A stretch of 64,000 nucleotides of DNA from an uncultured Bacteroidota bacterium (GTDB taxonomy: Bacteria > Bacteroidota > Bacteroidia > Chitinophagales > Chitinophagaceae): contig CAIVEW010000068.1 of assembly GCA_903905065.1 (NCBI GenBank), positions 62,001 through 126,000 on the forward strand, written 5' to 3'. The translations under genes were made by a program, and so were the position numbers. Of the stretch, positions 44,541 through 53,729 are shown piece after piece (within the stretch, counting starts at the first letter, position 1; each line of letters opens with the position of its first letter). The notes under the pieces are model-generated. The model worked only from the letters and a program-made list of their open reading frames with translations. It did no database searches and was not told the DNA's origin.

Positions 44541-45089
44541 TTACATATTAGGTACAGACATTACTTTTCTGACTTCATTGCTGAGGATCTGTATGGCCAT
44601 GTCGGTGGGCACATCGCCTTCTGCTTGCTGCAATACTTCGAGTATACGGGCATGCAGGTCACGGGCGGGGCCATCGGGGTTTACAGTTTGCGCGAGGCGG
44701 TTTATCATATTCAATTCCTGCTCTTTCACGTTCTTTACCGTTTCCCACGCATTATTTGATACGTATATCTGCTGTGAAAGATTGTGTTCAAATTCGGCAC
44801 TGATGTTAAATGTCATTGCTTGTTGCAGATCACGCACGGTCATGGACGGGTCGTAAACGCGAGGTATAAGCAACCTGGGGCTGATACGTTCCAGGAAGAC
44901 AATGAGCCGTTCATAAGCCTGCAGCCTTAGCCGCATGGTAATATCCTGGGTGTCTTTGAACAGAGCCAGTTGCTTGCGCTGCATTTCCGTAACAAGGAAT
45001 TTCCTGACAATCAGGTAGCAAGCTATCAGCACCACCAATGATGGTATTGTGTATTTCAGAATTTCGAGTGTGGCAACCATTATGTCCAT
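44541..45089 (-). CDS. Membrane-anchored conserved protein (DUF7935-like)
   Basis: 182 aa. One N-terminal membrane span (IPSLVVLIACYLIVRKFLV), then an amphipathic alpha-helical cytoplasmic part rich in Leu/Arg/Gln (LRLQAYERLIVFLERI...). Resembles a Bacteroidota family I recall as DUF7935. It lies 111 bp upstream of the mutase gene on the same strand and could be co-transcribed. Confidence 0.7.
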   Translation of the reverse strand: MDIMVATLEILKYTIPSLVVLIACYLIVRKFLVTEMQRKQLALFKDTQDITMRLRLQAYERLIVFLERISPRLLIPRVYDPSMTVRDLQQAMTFNISAEFEHNLSQQIYVSNNAWETVKNVKEQELNMINRLAQTVNPDGPARDLHARILEVLQQAEGDVPTDMAIQILSNEVRKVMSVPNM

Positions 45090-45201
45090 AAAATCAATTC
45101 AAGGGCCAAAAGTAACAATTCAAAATCTTTCGGGCACGGCAAATTAATATTAGGATAAATTTTTGAAATTTCAGCTCAATTTAAAATCGCTGGCGGGCAT
45201 G

Positions 45202-45216
45202 TGGCACAGTTTTTAC
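45202..45216 (+). promoter_or_regulatory. Sigma-54-like promoter (-24/-12)
   Basis: TGGCAC at 45202-45207, N5, then TTAC at 45213-45216, against consensus TGGCAC-N5-TTGC. The gene starts 27 bp after the -12 element, a normal distance. Eye match only. Confidence 0.4.
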
Positions 45217-45242
45217 CGTTGTTAGTCAAACAAAGCTTTTTT

Positions 45243-45716
45243 ATGGAAACGCACGAATCAATGACCGAAGTACTAAATGACCTGGTGATGATCAACAATG
45301 ATCGCATCGCCGGCTATGAGAAAGCAAAAAGCGAGTTGAACGGTCTTGATATTGACCTTAAGGCCCTTTTTGAAGAAATGATACATCAGAGCAACGCTAA
45401 CAAAGAAGAACTGATAAATAAGATAGAGGAAAAAGGAGGTATTGTGGATAATGATACCAGTTCGGCGGGAAAGATCTACCGCGCATGGATGGATATTAAA
45501 TCTACGTTTACTGCCAGCGACCGACATTCTATACTCGCGACTTGTGAATTTGGGGAAGACGCAGCGTTGCGCTCTTATGAGTCAGCGTTGTCGTCCGGGC
45601 TGTTGCTGGATGCCTCTTTTAAGGAGCTAGTTGATGGGCAACTAGCATCTCTCAGGAAATCGCACGATGTTATCAAACAACAAAGGAACGCACATAAGTC
45701 GCTGCAAAGCAAATAA
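45243..45716 (+). CDS. PA2169-type four-helix-bundle protein (DUF2383)
   Basis: 157 aa ferritin-like four-helix protein. Typical start MTEVLNDLVMINNDRIAGYEKA, with repeated helices ending KAHDVI-type (RKSHDVIKQQRN). Stress-associated in other bacteria; exact role unknown. ATG at 45243 chosen by homology; upstream 14 codons overlap the sigma-54-like promoter. Confidence 0.82.
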   Translation: METHESMTEVLNDLVMINNDRIAGYEKAKSELNGLDIDLKALFEEMIHQSNANKEELINKIEEKGGIVDNDTSSAGKIYRAWMDIKSTFTASDRHSILATCEFGEDAALRSYESALSSGLLLDASFKELVDGQLASLRKSHDVIKQQRNAHKSLQSK

Positions 45717-45768
45717 CGATCTTAATGAAGGCTAAACAAATTTTTCACACCAACTTAATTAGTATACT

Positions 45769-46128
45769 ATGAAAGCCGAATTGAAAGGTAAACCAGGGCC
45801 AGCAGAGCCAATACCATTTATGAATACGCTTACAGAGCGTGTGAACAAGGCCATTAAAGATGGCTATACAGATAGCTTAAAAGTAACGAAGCAGGGACTA
45901 TACTCAACAGCGAAGGACAAGACGTATGGCGCAGATGAGGTGCGGGTGATCGATTTTTTCCGTTTTGAAGGACAGTCAGATCCGGCGGATAACGCGATAA
46001 TGTATGTTGTGGAAACTATAGACGGGGCAAAAGGTGTTTTAGTGGACGCCTATGGCGCGTATGCCGACGAACACGTAAATAAATTTATGACGGAGGTGGA
46101 AGACATAAATAAAAAGAAACCTAAGTGA
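45769..46128 (+). CDS. Small conserved protein (KGVLVDAYG family)
   Basis: 119 aa, soluble. Its C-terminal KGVLVDAYGAYADEHVNKFM is a hallmark of a short Bacteroidota family that databases often mislabel as phosphoribosylpyrophosphate synthetase; nothing catalytic of that enzyme is present. It follows the DUF2383 gene by 52 bp and may share its promoter. Confidence 0.75.
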   Translation: MKAELKGKPGPAEPIPFMNTLTERVNKAIKDGYTDSLKVTKQGLYSTAKDKTYGADEVRVIDFFRFEGQSDPADNAIMYVVETIDGAKGVLVDAYGAYADEHVNKFMTEVEDINKKKPK

Positions 46129-47523
46129 TCAATCTTCCACCGGGAAAAATAATTTAAATTTAGCACCCATGTTTGGCTCGCCGTGGCCGATGATATAGCC
46201 CTCGTGGTTGGCCATAATTCGCTGGCAAATGGCAAGCCCTATTCCTTTGCCGTCGTACTTCGATTCTTCTGCATGCAGGCGCTGAAAGATCTGAAAAACC
46301 TTGTTGATGTATTGATTGTCGAATCCGATACCATTGTCAGAACAGGTAATGCGGTAGAATTTTTTGTGTGCCAGGCTGGGGTTGATACTGACCAGTTCAT
46401 GCCCGTTAATGGTCTCACAGCTTAACGTTATTACTGTTTTTACGGCGTCCCTTGTGAACTTCAGAGAGTTATCAAGTAATGCCCTGAAAAGAATTGCCAA
46501 CTGGTTGGGGAATCCCTTTATTAACGGCAAAGCATACACATCCACTGACGCGCTAATTGCTTTTATTTGCTCCTCCAGGTCGAAAAGAATGTACTGGCAG
46601 GTAATGTTGAGATCAACAATTTCTTTCTGCTCGTCTATTTTTGTAAGGCTGGTAAGGGCATTGAGGTCTGATATCAGCAATTGCATCCTGCTCGCTGACG
46701 AAATGATGCGGCTAATGGTTATTTTGTTTTGCTCCGTCACCAGGTCGCTGTTTTTATAGAGCAGCATATTGCTGAACACCTGTATTTTGCGCAAGGGCTC
46801 CTGCAGGTCGTGAGAAGCAGCGAAAGCTATCTCCTGCAGCTCATTGTGCGATCTGCGCAGGTCGATCACTTTTGTCTGGAGCTCTTCCTGGTACCGGATC
46901 CTTTCGCGTAGTTCCTTGATCATTATTGCAAAGAGGATGAGCGTAATGACACAGAAAATAACCAATAGGTACTTCAGGGTACTCGTAGTGAGCGCCTGGT
47001 AAAATTGCTGCCCCTGCGTTCGTTCTGCCAGGAGCTTGTTTTCGGCAAGGCGCATAGCCCGGAGCTGGTGTGAGCATTCTATCATTTGCTGCCGGCTGTC
47101 GAAGTAGAATTTCGACGGGGTTGTAGAACTGCTGGTGTCCACATATTCTATATTCGCCCGTACCGCAGCTATTCGTATTGCCACGCTGGCCTTTAGCAGG
47201 GTAACGTTTTTCTTTTGCTCCGGGTTGTCGGCGGTTATTTTTTCAAGTGTGTCTACGTACTTATTAATGCTGTCAATAGAGTTGTTCAAACCCCTCAGAT
47301 ATAACGTGTCGTGAGTGATCATATATCCACGCTCCGTAAGGCCCACATCCCTCAGCGCGACTTCAGCTGAACGGATGTCTATGATAACAAGATTGGTATG
47401 GTCAACGGCATCAGAGAATTGAGTAAATGTGGAGAACCTCGCCATTGAAAACAGCGAAAGCGCAATCATTGAGACAAATGAAACGCAAAAAGCAATAATA
47501 ATGACCAGCAGCCTCCTTTTCAT
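46129..47523 (-). CDS. CHASE3-domain sensor histidine kinase
   Basis: 464 aa. Membrane spans at about residues 5-27 and 183-205 enclose a periplasmic CHASE3 domain (VDHTNLVIIDIRSAEVALRD ... TERGYMITHD). Cytoplasmic part: coiled-coil linker, HisKA with ASHDLQEPLRKI, HATPase with LLDNSLKFT, CSDNGIGFDNQY and GKGIGLAICQRI. Stop codon abuts the end of the convergent 119-aa gene. Divergent from the rpoN operon. Ligand unknown. Confidence 0.92.
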   Translation of the reverse strand: MKRRLLVIIIAFCVSFVSMIALSLFSMARFSTFTQFSDAVDHTNLVIIDIRSAEVALRDVGLTERGYMITHDTLYLRGLNNSIDSINKYVDTLEKITADNPEQKKNVTLLKASVAIRIAAVRANIEYVDTSSSTTPSKFYFDSRQQMIECSHQLRAMRLAENKLLAERTQGQQFYQALTTSTLKYLLVIFCVITLILFAIMIKELRERIRYQEELQTKVIDLRRSHNELQEIAFAASHDLQEPLRKIQVFSNMLLYKNSDLVTEQNKITISRIISSASRMQLLISDLNALTSLTKIDEQKEIVDLNITCQYILFDLEEQIKAISASVDVYALPLIKGFPNQLAILFRALLDNSLKFTRDAVKTVITLSCETINGHELVSINPSLAHKKFYRITCSDNGIGFDNQYINKVFQIFQRLHAEESKYDGKGIGLAICQRIMANHEGYIIGHGEPNMGAKFKLFFPVED

Positions 47524-47734
47524 TGGTATTCAAAGCTACATGTTGTGGAACAAATTTCTCATGGTGGAAACAAAGATTATGTGATAATGAATAGTAGCAA
47601 ATGCATATACTTTTTGTATATCAGTATAACAGCACTGATAATAAGCGTTTTATTATATCGGTAATAAAATATTGGTTTAAAAAACGAATTTGGCTTTAAG
47701 CTTGATTTATAGTGAGCAATACAATTTGCACACT

Positions 47735-49150
47735 ATGATATCACAACAACAGTCGCAGAGGCAACAACTTAAGATACTTCCACAGCAGATACAATTGCTG
47801 AACCTGTACTTCCTGAATTCACTGGAACTGCAGCAGCGGATAAAAAATGAGCTGGAAGAAAATCCATTCCTTGACGCCAAAGAGGAAACCGCACCCGACG
47901 AGGAAAACAAATCCACTAAGGATTCGGAACAGGATTACCAGGACTGGGAAGAGACGATCTATGAAGACCGGCCGGACTACAAAGCGGAATACCAGAACTA
48001 TTTTGATGCGGAAGTCGCACCGAATTCAGCGATAGCAGATGTTGCCACCTTTAAAGAAGAGGCAAAACGGCAGCTGCATATGCTGGATATTTCTACTGAT
48101 GACCTGGAGACTGCGGAATATCTGATAGATATACTAAACCCACAGGGCCTTATGGACCGGCCGCTGGATGAAGTGGCTGACGATATGTCTTTTCATTTTC
48201 AAAACGTGGTGAGCGTTGACCGGATAAAGAAGGGCCTTGCCATTGTGCAAACACTTGACCCTACGGGTATTGGCGCTTGCAGCATACAGGAATGCCTGCT
48301 GCTGCAGCTGGCAAAAATGAATAAGAGCAGGCCTGACGTAAAATGTGCGATAGCACTGCTGGAGCATCATTACAACGACCTCATGCACCGCCAGTTTGAA
48401 AAGCTATATCATACGTTGAAAATAGATGATGATGAGCTGCGGATTGTGTTAAACCTGATCGGCAGCCTGAAATTTTACCCTGTAACAGAAATAGCCCGCA
48501 GCGACCCCAAGAATACGATCATCCCGGATTACATCATTACTAATTACGGAGACAACATACAGGTGAACTTATATTCCAGCAAGTCTTCGTCAGTCTTCGT
48601 AAACCAATCGCTGCATGACCAGCTTGCCAGTCACGTGAGCAGCAAGGACAAAACTGCCAGCCAGTATATTAAAAGCAAGCTGAGCAGCGCCCAATGGTTT
48701 GTGAATGCGGTGAAGCAAAGAGAGGAAACCATGATGCGCGTAATGCAGTGCATTGTAGAGTTACAGCATGACTATTTCATGGAAGGAGATATACAATTAC
48801 TGAAGCCAATGGTACTGCGAAACGTTGCCGAAATTTCGGGCTATGACATTTCTACTATTTCCCGCATTACCAGTAATAAATACGCGGAAACGCACTTTGG
48901 GTTGCTGTATCTGAAAAAACTTTTTAGTGAGGGTATAGCGGATAAAAAGGGAGATGTGATCAGTAACAAAGTGATACAGTCGGTGATAGGAGATGCGATA
49001 AGCATCGAAGACAAAAAGCATCCCTATACCGACCAGCAACTGGTAAACCTATTGTCCGGCAAGGGATACAACATCGCCCGGCGCACAGTAGCAAAATACC
49101 GGGAACAAATGCACATACCCATTGCCCAGGTGCGTGCAGTATGGGCTTAG
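47735..49150 (+). CDS. rpoN: RNA polymerase sigma-54 factor
   Basis: 471 aa. Region I Gln/Leu-rich start (MISQQQSQRQQLKILPQQIQ), an acidic region II, core-binding and HTH region, and near the C-terminus the RpoN box ARRTVAKYRE (about residues 448-457). Sigma-54 needs an AAA+ activator, which is the next gene. ATG at 47735 chosen: the frame opens 15 codons earlier only at a TTG and starts with non-homologous residues. Confidence 0.96.
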   Translation: MISQQQSQRQQLKILPQQIQLLNLYFLNSLELQQRIKNELEENPFLDAKEETAPDEENKSTKDSEQDYQDWEETIYEDRPDYKAEYQNYFDAEVAPNSAIADVATFKEEAKRQLHMLDISTDDLETAEYLIDILNPQGLMDRPLDEVADDMSFHFQNVVSVDRIKKGLAIVQTLDPTGIGACSIQECLLLQLAKMNKSRPDVKCAIALLEHHYNDLMHRQFEKLYHTLKIDDDELRIVLNLIGSLKFYPVTEIARSDPKNTIIPDYIITNYGDNIQVNLYSSKSSSVFVNQSLHDQLASHVSSKDKTASQYIKSKLSSAQWFVNAVKQREETMMRVMQCIVELQHDYFMEGDIQLLKPMVLRNVAEISGYDISTISRITSNKYAETHFGLLYLKKLFSEGIADKKGDVISNKVIQSVIGDAISIEDKKHPYTDQQLVNLLSGKGYNIARRTVAKYREQMHIPIAQVRAVWA

Positions 49151-49203
49151 ATAACCAATAATCAAGGCATTAATCCTTATATTTGATACACACAATTTGA
49201 ACT

Positions 49204-50637
49204 ATGCATAAAATACTAGTAGTAGACGACGACAATGATATGTGCCTGCTGCTTACCCGTTTTCTTACACGGAACAACTATACTGTTGCGAGTGCGAGGA
49301 GCGGTCAGGCAGCTATAGAATGGATGAAAAAAAATACACCCGACCTGGTGTTGTGCGACTTCCGGCTGGATGACATGACCGGTGTTCAGTTGTTGTCGAA
49401 GATCAAAGAAATGCACCCGGACGCCGCTGTTATCATTATTACCGGCTACAGCGATGTAAAGGATGCGGTAGAAGTGATGAAACTTGGCGCATATGACTAT
49501 GTTACAAAGCCCCTTTTCCCGGATGAGATACTGCTGACCATCAAAAAAGCGCTTTCAGACGAACCAAAGGAGAGTGTGGTTCCCAGGCCTTCTCCCAGCA
49601 CAAACGGAACAACCGTAAAAGCAAAAAGCGCTTATAACAACCAATATATCATTGGCGACAGCCCCGAATTCGGAGTGATCATTAAACAGATAGACCTTGT
49701 AGCACCTACAAATTTCAGTGTCATTATTTATGGCGAAAGCGGCAGCGGGAAGGAAGCAATAGCGCAGCAGATACACCAGAAAAGCAAACGCTCAGACAAA
49801 CCGTTTGTAGCTATAGATTGCGGGGCATTATCCAAAGAACTGGCCGGGAGCGAGCTCTTCGGGCATGAAAAAGGAGCCTTTACCGGGGCACTGAACCAAA
49901 AAACCGGCAGCCTCGAAATAGCGAATGGCGGCACCATATTCCTTGACGAGATAGGTAACCTGTCTTATGACATACAAGTGTCGCTCTTACGCGTGGTACA
50001 GGAGCGAAAAATAAGGAGGGTCGGCGGGGTAAAAGATATAGAGCTGGACGTAAGGATCATCATTGCGAGTAACGAGAACCTCTGGGACCTGGCACGTGCC
50101 GGCAAATTCAGGGAAGACCTTTATCACCGGTTCAATGAGTTTAGTATTTCGGTACCCTCGCTGCGTGAGCGGAAACAGGACATTATGTTATTCGCGCATC
50201 ATTTTTTGCAGGTTACCAATTCAGAATTAGGCAAAAATGTAAAAGGCTTCACCAAGGAGGTAGAAACTATACTGAACAGTTATATCTGGTATGGCAACCT
50301 GCGGGAACTGAAAAATGTGATCAAGCGTGCTACATTGCTTAGCGACGGGGACCTGGTGGAAGCGAAAACGCTGCCTTTTGAGATCAGTAATTTTTACAAG
50401 CTCCAGTTTGATACACCTGCGGCGTCAACAGAAAAGGCAAATACTGCCCCTGGTGATGGAGCCATATCCTATGAAAACAAATTGAAAACCGCGAATCTTG
50501 ATGCTGAATACGAAGTCATACTGGATGCACTGAAGCAGGCTAACTATAATAAAAGCAAAGCCGCCAAATTGCTCAACGTGGACAGGAAAACTTTGTACAA
50601 TAAAATGAGGCAGTTCAAAGAATTTAACCTGGATTAG
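49204..50637 (+). CDS. NtrC-family sigma-54 response regulator
   Basis: 477 aa: receiver (Asp52 in LVLCDFRLDDMTG; Lys in VTKPLF), AAA+ domain with Walker A GESGSGKEA (from residue 177) and the sigma-54-contacting GAFTGA loop (residue 224), Walker B GGTIFLDEIG, and a C-terminal Fis-type HTH (ALKQANYNKSKAAKLLNVDR). Activator for sigma-54 promoters. Sits between rpoN and two kinases in one operon, so it is very likely their output. Confidence 0.96.
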   Translation: MHKILVVDDDNDMCLLLTRFLTRNNYTVASARSGQAAIEWMKKNTPDLVLCDFRLDDMTGVQLLSKIKEMHPDAAVIIITGYSDVKDAVEVMKLGAYDYVTKPLFPDEILLTIKKALSDEPKESVVPRPSPSTNGTTVKAKSAYNNQYIIGDSPEFGVIIKQIDLVAPTNFSVIIYGESGSGKEAIAQQIHQKSKRSDKPFVAIDCGALSKELAGSELFGHEKGAFTGALNQKTGSLEIANGGTIFLDEIGNLSYDIQVSLLRVVQERKIRRVGGVKDIELDVRIIIASNENLWDLARAGKFREDLYHRFNEFSISVPSLRERKQDIMLFAHHFLQVTNSELGKNVKGFTKEVETILNSYIWYGNLRELKNVIKRATLLSDGDLVEAKTLPFEISNFYKLQFDTPAASTEKANTAPGDGAISYENKLKTANLDAEYEVILDALKQANYNKSKAAKLLNVDRKTLYNKMRQFKEFNLD

Positions 50638-50643
50638 CGGAAC

Positions 50644-52275
50644 ATGGTAAAGCAAATGCCTATCGGAACGGATATCGAGGTGGTCATGGACAATGTACAA
50701 ATATTGGAAACAACAGAAAAAGGAACTGGCTTACTCACACAAGATGTCGTGATGAGATGCATGGCTGGAGGGGCCGGGCTTCTGATGGTCGTGAGACCGT
50801 CAGACTTAAAAGTCCTGTATGCCAACGACAAGTTCGAAAAATATTTAGGGTATTCCAACGAGGACCTGCAGGGCAGGGGTATTTTCTTTACAGACCTTGT
50901 GGGCGATTATCTCACAGACCGCCTGCGTTTTCATCTAAATACCGTAACGAGCGATCCAGGTGCCGGCAACAGATATGTATTATACCCGCTGATAAGCAAA
51001 AACGGTGAGGGAACAAACCCTTATTACCTTTATGTGTCGTTGATACATTCCGGTGACGAGCCGGATATGTACAGCTTTGTTCTGCATCCGGATTTTTCGA
51101 AGTGGGATATGCCATTTACGTCTTTCAATACGAGGGAGTTGTTCCTTGAGCAATTTAACGGCGAGGACTTCGGCACATTTGAATGGATCATGGGCGTGGA
51201 CAAAGTATTCTGGTCGGCGGGTGTATACCGGATATATGAAATTGAAGACAAACAGCTTGTCATAAACAGAAAGGTAGCGAGTCATTTTATTCATCCGCAA
51301 GACCGGGCTGCCACAGAAGATGCAACTGCGAATGCCGTGGTGAATGGTACAGATGTTAACCTTGAATACAGGATCATCACTGCCAAAAAGAAGATCAAGA
51401 TCATTCACTCATTGGCAAGAGTCATTAAAGACCATGAAGGCAAGGCTGTAAAACTTATCGGCAGTATCAGGGATGTTACTGTGCAACGCAACATAGAGCA
51501 AAATCTGAAAGATAAGGTTGAGGAGCTTAACCACTCCAACAAGGAGCTGGAAGAGTTCGCCTTTGTAGCCAGCCATGACATGCAGGAGCCACTAAGGAAA
51601 ATCACCACTTTCAGTGACCGGCTGTTTGAGAAGTATAAAGATGTGCTGGCGGGGGATGGCCTTATGTACCTGTCCCGTATGGTAGCCTCGGCAGAGAACA
51701 TGAGGCTGCTTATAAACAACCTGCTGGATTTTTCAAAAATTTCTAAAAACAAACAGCCATTTGAGCCTGTGAATCTTAACCTGATACTGAAGCAGGTAAA
51801 AACGGATCTTGAACTGATAATAGAAGAGACGGGTACGGTGATCAACAGCTCTTCCTTACCAATGGTAGAGGCGATACCATCGCAAATGAAGCAGTTATTT
51901 GCGAACATTTGCAGCAATGCCATAAAATTCCGCAAACCAGATGTGAGCCCCTTAATAACAATCGAAACGACCAGGCTCAGTGACATTGAGAAAAATCATT
52001 TCGAGCTGCAACTGCACGAAGCTTACTATAAGATATCCATTACCGACAATGGAATAGGGTTTGAGGATGAATACAGTACGCGTATCTTCCAGGTTTTCCA
52101 GCGACTGCATGGAAAGTCGGAATATCCGGGGTCAGGAATCGGACTGGCCATTTGCAAAAAAATATTAGAATATCATCACGGTGTTATCTTTGCCGAAAAT
52201 ATTCCCAACACCGGTGCGCGGTTCGTGTTTATACTCCCGGAACAGCAGGAGGCCCTTAAACAAGTCAGCGAATGA
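50644..52275 (+). CDS. PAS-domain sensor histidine kinase
   Basis: 543 aa, soluble. N-terminal PAS-like region (AGLLMVVRPSDLKVLYANDK, YLGYSNEDLQGR), a second PAS (FGTFEWIMGVDKVFWSAGVY), HisKA with FVASHDMQEPLRKITTFSDR, HATPase with ICSNAIKFR, TDNGIGFEDEY and GSGIGLAICKKI. Close in type to the CHASE3 kinase. Start 6 bp after the NtrC-type gene; its end overlaps the next gene by 4 bp. Confidence 0.9.
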   Translation: MVKQMPIGTDIEVVMDNVQILETTEKGTGLLTQDVVMRCMAGGAGLLMVVRPSDLKVLYANDKFEKYLGYSNEDLQGRGIFFTDLVGDYLTDRLRFHLNTVTSDPGAGNRYVLYPLISKNGEGTNPYYLYVSLIHSGDEPDMYSFVLHPDFSKWDMPFTSFNTRELFLEQFNGEDFGTFEWIMGVDKVFWSAGVYRIYEIEDKQLVINRKVASHFIHPQDRAATEDATANAVVNGTDVNLEYRIITAKKKIKIIHSLARVIKDHEGKAVKLIGSIRDVTVQRNIEQNLKDKVEELNHSNKELEEFAFVASHDMQEPLRKITTFSDRLFEKYKDVLAGDGLMYLSRMVASAENMRLLINNLLDFSKISKNKQPFEPVNLNLILKQVKTDLELIIEETGTVINSSSLPMVEAIPSQMKQLFANICSNAIKFRKPDVSPLITIETTRLSDIEKNHFELQLHEAYYKISITDNGIGFEDEYSTRIFQVFQRLHGKSEYPGSGIGLAICKKILEYHHGVIFAENIPNTGARFVFILPEQQEALKQVSE

Positions 52276-53717
52276 GCCTATCAAATAACAAGGCAAGGAT
52301 ATTGATCGTAGATGACGATGAAGATGACTTCATCATCACGAGCGAGTATATACATTCCATTCCGGGCAATTCTTTCCAACTGACCTGGTGCAAAACCTAC
52401 AATGATGCGCTGAAAACACTTCAGTCGAAGGAATATGATTTATATTTCGTTGACTACCGCCTCGGCGCAAAATCCGGTGTTGATTTTTTAAAAGAAGCTG
52501 CCAGCTACAATTGTGAGGAACCGATAGTATTGCTGACCGGGAAGGGGAACTATGAAGTGGACATCCAGGCCATGCAACTGGGTGCAGTAGATTATCTCGT
52601 AAAAACAGAACTCAGCGTAGAGAAAATGGAGCGGTGCATCAGGTATGCGCTGGAGCGCGCGGGAACACTAAAAGCGCTGAAGGCCAACGAACGTAAATAC
52701 AGGAGCATTTTTGAAAAATCGAAAGACACGGTATTCGTAACGGACTATGCTTTGAATTTTAAAGACGTGAACGAGGCAATTGAGAACCTGTTGGGTTATG
52801 ACAAGGACGAGGTACTGGATATGAACTTAGGTGACCTCCTGGACATGCCCGCTAATAAAACATCCCTGGTACAATCTATACAGACAGGTAACGACGTGAA
52901 CGATCGTGAGGTGGTAATGAACACTAAGGATGGCGAGAAGAAATACTGCATCCTGACCCTTACTATAGAGGATAGTGATAAGGTTGATGGCTATGTGCAG
53001 GGAATAATACACGACATAACGAACCTGAAGAAAGTAGAGAAAGCAACATTGCAGGGCGAGAAACTTGCTGCGGCCGGAAGGCTGGTGCGCACTATAGCCC
53101 ACGAGGTGCGCAACCCACTCAACAATATTACGTTATCGGTAGAGCAAATGCAGCAGGACATGAAAGATGAGCAAATGCAGCTCTACATGGACATCATAAA
53201 AAGAAACGGCAAGCGGATAAATGACCTTATCAGCGAGCTCCTCAACACTTCCCGACCCTCTGAAAACACACTGGAGAAACAAGTGTTGCAGAATATACTT
53301 GATGACGTTATTGCTGCGTCAATAGACCGGCTTACCTTGAAGAAGATAAAGCTGCAAGTAACTTACCCCAATAGCGTATTGGAGATACAGGCAGACCGGG
53401 AGAAGCTGAAGCTGGCGCTGCTCAACATTGTTATAAATGCTGTTGAGGCCATGGAAGAACAGGAGGGTTTGTTGTCTGTGTCACTAAACCAGGCCAACAA
53501 TTCAGTTGTTCTTGTGATCTCCGACAATGGTTGCGGCATCAGTGAAGAAAATATTTCCCGCCTTTTTGAGCCCTACTTTACACAAAAACGGAACGGAGTG
53601 GGACTAGGGCTTACTTTTACACTGAATATACTGCAGGCCCACAAAGCCAATATCGAAGTGTTATCTACACCTGGCAACGGCACCTCTTTTAAGATCACTT
53701 TCCCAATTGCGGGGTAG
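52272..53717 (+). CDS. Receiver-PAS-histidine kinase (hybrid in reverse order)
   Basis: 481 aa. N-terminal receiver (ILIVDDDEDDFIITSEYI, Asp in LYFVDYRLGAKSG, Lys in YLVKTEL), PAS (FEKSKDTVFVTDYALNFKDV), HisKA with IAHEVRNPLNNITLSVEQM, HATPase with NIVINAVEAM, ISDNGCGISEENI and GVGLGLTFTL. An NtrB-like kinase core controlled by its own receiver; likely partner of the NtrC-type regulator. Confidence 0.92.
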   Translation: MSLSNNKARILIVDDDEDDFIITSEYIHSIPGNSFQLTWCKTYNDALKTLQSKEYDLYFVDYRLGAKSGVDFLKEAASYNCEEPIVLLTGKGNYEVDIQAMQLGAVDYLVKTELSVEKMERCIRYALERAGTLKALKANERKYRSIFEKSKDTVFVTDYALNFKDVNEAIENLLGYDKDEVLDMNLGDLLDMPANKTSLVQSIQTGNDVNDREVVMNTKDGEKKYCILTLTIEDSDKVDGYVQGIIHDITNLKKVEKATLQGEKLAAAGRLVRTIAHEVRNPLNNITLSVEQMQQDMKDEQMQLYMDIIKRNGKRINDLISELLNTSRPSENTLEKQVLQNILDDVIAASIDRLTLKKIKLQVTYPNSVLEIQADREKLKLALLNIVINAVEAMEEQEGLLSVSLNQANNSVVLVISDNGCGISEENISRLFEPYFTQKRNGVGLGLTFTLNILQAHKANIEVLSTPGNGTSFKITFPIAG

Positions 53718-53729
53718 TATGATTCGTCA

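Noticed and set aside
45769-46128. Phosphoribosylpyrophosphate synthetase
   Set aside because: A label I recall for this small family, but the protein has none of the enzyme motifs and is too short.
47580-47600. TGAATAGTAGCA upstream of the CHASE3 kinase as a fifth palindrome site
   Set aside because: Only the TAGTAG half is present; the CTA half and the 22-bp spacing to a -7 box are missing.
47691-47706. TGGCTTTAAGCTTGAT as a sigma-54 promoter of rpoN itself
   Set aside because: Three conserved positions differ, including the -12 C; too weak to claim autoregulation.
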